The position numbers and the translations under genes are program-made. Below the pieces are notes generated by a model that was not told where the DNA came from, made no database searches, and was given only the letters and a program-made list of their open reading frames with translations. A DNA stretch of 10,609 nucleotides from assembly GCA_003024985.2 (NCBI GenBank), contig PXIH01S0022731.1; one strand, 5' to 3'. Source of the DNA: Euperipatoides rowelli. Its lineage: Eukaryota; Onychophora; Udeonychophora; Euonychophora; Peripatopsidae. Shown here one piece after another: positions 7,978-10,609 of this stretch (the first letter of the stretch is position 1; every line of letters starts with the position of its first letter).

Positions 7978-8010
7978 AGCAGCAAAAAAAAAATTTGCTG
8001 CTTCAGTACT
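7970..8010 (+). repeat. Stem-loop overlapping the transposase stop codon
   Basis: AGCACTGAAGCAGCAAA (7970-7986) pairs with TTTGCTGCTTCAGTACT (7994-8010), with one mismatch in 17 positions and an A-rich loop of seven bases. The TGA stop of the hAT remnant (7975-7977) lies in the left arm. It could be a remnant of a terminus or a 3'-end structure of the transposase transcript. Confidence 0.8.
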
Positions 8011-8295
8011 TCTTATTTTTTTTTTTACTTTTAAATTTATTTTTGTTTATTCCTTTTTATGTTAATAACAAATGAATAATTTTTTTATTAAATTAATAAA
8101 TTAAAAATTATCCTTAAAGTAGCCAAATTAACTTTGTGACTTAAAATCATCTAATTTTAACTTTTTTTAAAAAAAGTGGAGTGACTGAAAACACAGAGTA
8201 TGAATAGTTTCTTGAAAATGAGGCTGGGGTAAGAGGAAATGGGACCCGAAAATGCACTTTTTTTCTAAAACCATAAGTGATGTATAAAACTTGAA
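8011..8295. other. AT-rich stretch
   Basis: The stretch consists mainly of A/T runs and shows no coding similarity. The last part (about 8215-8295) may already be a worn fragment of the tandem repeat that follows, since it contains GTGATGT and ACCGG-like pieces. An open minus-strand stretch reaching 8376 is explained by repeat sequence and has no family resemblance. Confidence 0.5.
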
Positions 8296-8935
8296 CCGGG
8301 AGGGCAACCATCTTGAAATTTTAACCAGTGGTATTGTTTGACCTAGATTGTCCAGAAATATAGGATGAGATGTCATCGTAATGGAAATTACATTATAAAA
8401 AAACTCTTGTACCTGTTAAAGCCAGGAAGTGACTACTGTACTGCATAGGAAAGGAAGTCAGCCATATTGGATTTTAAAAGCTAGTAAGTAACCTTTGACT
8501 TAGATTAGATCAGAATGTACCAGAAGTGATGTTATATGCCCATATATAGGCATAAAACCGTTATACCTTTAAGGAACAGGAAGTCAGCCCAGTTGGATTT
8601 TCAGAGCCAGTAAGGTACCCACTGCACAGGACCAAAAGTTACCATTGACTGGATCTGATGTCATAAACCTGATGTGTAAGCCTAAACCCCTCTAAACCTT
8701 TAAGAAATAGGAACAGGTAATCAGCCATATTGGATTTTATGAGCCTTCGAAGTGATCTACTGCACCAGACTGGAAGTTATCTTTGACCTAGATTGGCTCA
8801 GAATTTAATGAAATTCACATCATATGCCCATATATGGGTAGTAAAAAACCCTCGTACATTTAAGAGACCGGAAGTGACCTACTTAGCATGACTGTCAGTG
8901 AACAAACTGGAAGTTGTTCAGAATGGTGTTTTACA
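8296..8935 (+). repeat. Diverged tandem array, about four units of 126-157 bp
   Basis: Several blocks recur in the same order. The GTCAGCCATATTGGATTTT block starts at about 8296 (degenerate), 8452, 8578 and 8715. TTGACCTAGAT-like blocks start at 8338, 8495, 8645 and 8783. TGATGTCATATGCCCATATA-like blocks occur near 8369, 8528, 8657 (short form) and 8816. The block ACCTTTAAG precedes each new unit at about 8690 and 8565. A GGAAGTGACCTAC-like block occurs at 8426, 8746 and 8869. Spacings between equivalent blocks are 126-157 bases, so the units carry indels. The array ends with a partial unit near 8935. There is no open reading frame through it. It may be a free minisatellite or the internal tandem array of a larger element such as a Helitron-like or foldback transposon; no ends support the latter. 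Confidence 0.85.
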
Positions 8936-9207
8936 CCTACTTCCATGATGAAAAATATATTTGATTACCATCCTAATCAAAGATTTTGATTTAGGCCTAT
9001 TCCACTTTCCCCCCAAATAAATATGATGAACATGCATGTAAATTAACTAAAAATTACTTATAATTTTATATTTAATTTTACCTAGAATTTAAATGGTCTA
9101 ACCTTTCTTTTAAATTCACTTCTGGGGGAGGGGTTGATTAATAATTATATAGCCTAACTAATAGGCTATTAATTTACAGTTCATTGTGGATGGCACTTAT
9201 GCAGTCT
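8936..9207. other. AT-rich stretch with small palindrome
   Basis: No gene is seen. A G-rich block TGGGGGAGGGG lies at 9123-9133. A small inverted repeat, ATAGCCT (9149-9155) with AGGCTAT (9163-9169), has further AT pairs around it. Confidence 0.55.
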
Positions 9208-9224
9208 CCCCCCCCCCTCCCCCC
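9208..9224 (+). repeat. C-tract (C10 T C6)
   Basis: Ten C, one T and six C lie directly before the AT-only hairpin. The open stretch of 60 codons crossing this tract (9184-9366) is compositional and shows no family resemblance. Confidence 0.9.
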
Positions 9225-9228
9225 ATTC

Positions 9229-9274
9229 AAAATTTCAATTTTATTTTTTAATAAAAAAATAAAATTGAAATTTT
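9229..9274. repeat. AT-rich inverted repeat (hairpin)
   Basis: AAAATTTCAATTTTATTTTT (from 9229) pairs with its reverse complement ending at 9274, with arms of 22 and 23 bases and almost no loop. One extra A in the right arm is the only difference. Base composition makes some self-pairing likely, but the embedded TTTCAATT / AATTGAAA block shows it is a real inverted repeat. Confidence 0.85.
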
Positions 9275-9279
9275 TATGT

Positions 9280-9525
9280 AATATTAAAACTATCAATAAG
9301 GGGTTATTGCACCTTTTGATTATCTTAGGGTTAGGTCATAGAGATTTCACATGTAGTTGGAGTTAGGGTTCAGGGTAAGGTTAGTTCTTAAGGTTAGATA
9401 GTTTTAATATTGCATTACAGTACTAACCTTAACCCTTAACCTAACTCCAACTACGTGTGAAATCCACAATGCCTCAACCTTAGGATAATCAAAAGGTGCA
9501 ATAAACCCTTTTTTATAGTTTTAAT
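9280..9525. mobile_element. Foldback/MITE-like inverted repeat with telomere-like blocks
   Basis: The arm at 9283-9385 is the reverse complement of 9422-9525 at roughly 80-85% identity by eye, with perfect shared blocks such as CACCTTTTGATTATC and GTAGTTGGAGTTAGG. The spacer at 9386-9421 holds a third copy of the outer end: GATAGTTTTAATATT at 9397-9411 is the exact complement of 9280-9294. Each arm contains telomere-like units (TTAGGGTTAGG near 9327-9337, then GTTAGGGTT and AAGGTTAG; CCTTAACCC and CTAAC on the other side). No coding capacity is present. The structure fits a non-autonomous DNA element that suffered an internal inverted duplication. A clear target duplication was not found; a TA at each end is possible. 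Confidence 0.75.
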
Positions 9526-10556
9526 AACCTCTGGTCACAGCAGTAATTAGAGAAAGAAACAAAAAAAATCAAATTTTATGTGAAATTAATAAAAATAACA
9601 TACTATATATTTGTTTAGAACTTTGTTATTGTACACATTAGTTGAGATGACAAGCGGTTAGCAGTTAGCTAGTAATCTCCCGGAGATCCATTTCATGCAG
9701 AAACAATCATTTGTATAGGATTGCATATCACATGACTAAATGAATGAGCTGGCTTATTTTTATATTTTATTTACAGTCCTAACCTTCACCCCAATGCTAA
9801 ACGCCACTCAAATTAGTTGAATCAATAACTGTGCTTGATCATTTACATTATTTCTATCAGCCCAATCGTTAACCAATCGACGGCTGATTCAAGAGTAAAT
9901 GTAAAATAGGACAGTTTGTTAGCCAGATGTTATAGTTAAGTTCAAACTATAGTTGAGTGGACAAACAAACATACTGTATTTTTCTTTTTTGTTGATAAAA
10001 ATTAAACTAAAAATAAATGCTATTATTACCAATTATCCTATTTCAAATGATTCATCTCGATCTTGAAATTTTTTATTAATTCTAAACTATTATTATTTTA
10101 TCATATAATAACTATGTTTATTTTTTATTATTTGAAAAACCTATGTTTCAACTAACTTCATAGATAAAATAGACAAAACTAAAAAAATAACCTTTTTTTC
10201 TTCTTCTCAGGTCATAAATTTACTGCATATGCAACATTTGAACCTTTAATCATGTAGTGAGACTAGAAATTATATAAAAAAAAGTTAATAAATCGCTACA
10301 CTTATCTTGAATTACTACCTTAGGAAATGTCAACACCTGCCGTTTACACATATAATTTTCTGAAACAATTGATGGACCTAGGGGGAATTAATTTGAAAAG
10401 CTTCATTAGTTTGTGTGTGGAATCTAAAGCTTAAAGTAAAAACCAAAAGATTAATTTTACTTTTAATTTCTAATTTGCTATAGACTGCAATGACTTTTAA
10501 ACATCATAATAATGTACTTTATGTAGATACAGTATATTTATATACCGTACTATATA
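9526..10556. other. AT-rich stretch, possible worn SINE head near 9648-9700
   Basis: No coding similarity is seen. At about 9648-9700, AAGCGGTTAGCAGTTAGCT followed by AATCTCCCGGAGATCC loosely recalls the tRNA-derived head of SINEs (GCGGTTAGnGCGTTAGC...AATCnCCnGG...). A proper B box (GGTTCRANNCC) is not present, so this is only a suggestion. At 9771-9790, TTACAGTCCTAACCTTCACC resembles the spacer/right-arm junction of the preceding foldback element. The remainder is AT-rich with short homopolymer runs. Confidence 0.5.
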
Positions 10557-10609
10557 CAGTGGCGTAACTAAGGAATGTTGCGCCCCCCTGCAACTTATAG
10601 GGTTGCGAC
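10557..10609 (+). mobile_element. hAT-type transposon terminus (partial, runs off window)
   Basis: CAGTGGCGTAACTAAGG at 10557-10573 closely matches the CAGTGGCGTAGCTAGG terminus of widespread animal hAT-type elements, followed by the usual G/C-rich subterminal sequence (GCGCCCCCCTGC). The rest of the element lies to the right. It is a different terminus from those at 3070 and 7523, so a third or fourth hAT lineage is represented in this window. Confidence 0.72.

Larger units (their letters stand above)
7523..8010 (+). mobile_element. hAT-type transposon remnant, left end identified
   Basis: CAGGGGCGGCGC at 7523-7534 is the form of terminus known from a large animal hAT group (CAGGGGCGGCGCTAG). 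It is followed by a GGGTCCTC...GGGGCCTC subterminal region. About 230 bases further in, a decayed hAT transposase C-terminus (7752-7977) lies in the matching orientation. I could not find an inverted copy of the terminus on the right, so the right boundary is set at the stem-loop end (8010) and is arbitrary; the element may run on to about 8190. The bulk of the transposase gene is missing. Confidence 0.68.

Noticed and set aside
8167-8376. Minus-strand open stretch of 69 codons
   Set aside because: It runs into the tandem array, and the predicted peptide has no domain-like pattern.
9841-9915. CATTTACATTATTTCTA and GTAAATGTAAAATAGG as an inverted repeat
   Set aside because: Only about eight bases pair. 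The rest of the likeness does not hold as reverse complement.
1-10609. Host gene, CRISPR array, operon, rRNA or canonical tRNA gene
   Set aside because: Both strands were read for motifs, and none beyond transposon-derived coding traces was found.

Overview
This is AT-rich eukaryotic DNA with no host gene that I can support. Everything recognisable is a decayed mobile element or a repeat: non-LTR retrotransposon fragments, a Ty3/gypsy-type pol fragment, several hAT-type DNA transposon remnants, foldback (inverted-repeat) sequences and a degenerate tandem array. This mixture and the long AT-rich stretches between elements suggest intergenic or heterochromatin-like DNA of an invertebrate metazoan. 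I cannot name the species. No bacterial-type genes, operons, tRNA or rRNA genes or CRISPR arrays were seen.

Layout. 1-146: one end of a hAT-like element, rich in the palindrome CCGATTAATCGG. 535-1440 (minus): broken reverse transcriptase of a non-LTR element. 2137-2572 (plus): C-terminal end of a second non-LTR element, finishing in a short TGA/GAA-rich tail. 3070-3956: a hAT remnant with degenerate terminal repeats that keeps only the last part of its transposase (3461-3690). 4480-5310 and probably 5701-5850 (plus): Ty3/gypsy-type reverse transcriptase to RNase H, split by a 390-bp insertion. 5311-5700: that insertion, a nearly perfect long palindrome flanked by an 11-bp direct repeat. 7523 to about 8010: another hAT remnant, again keeping only the transposase C-terminus, followed by a stem-loop. 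8296-8935: about four units of a diverged 126-157-bp tandem repeat. 9208-9525: C-tract, AT hairpin and a 103-bp inverted repeat with telomere-like TTAGGG blocks. 10557 onward: the start of another hAT-type terminus that leaves the window.

No gene here appears functional and no genes act together. The most informative structure is the nested insertion at 5300-5711. A young foldback element sits inside an old gypsy copy, and both its flanking duplication and its reading-frame context support a genuine transposition event. I found no convincing undescribed multi-gene system. The novelty candidates are the foldback element, the tandem array and the telomere-like inverted repeat.
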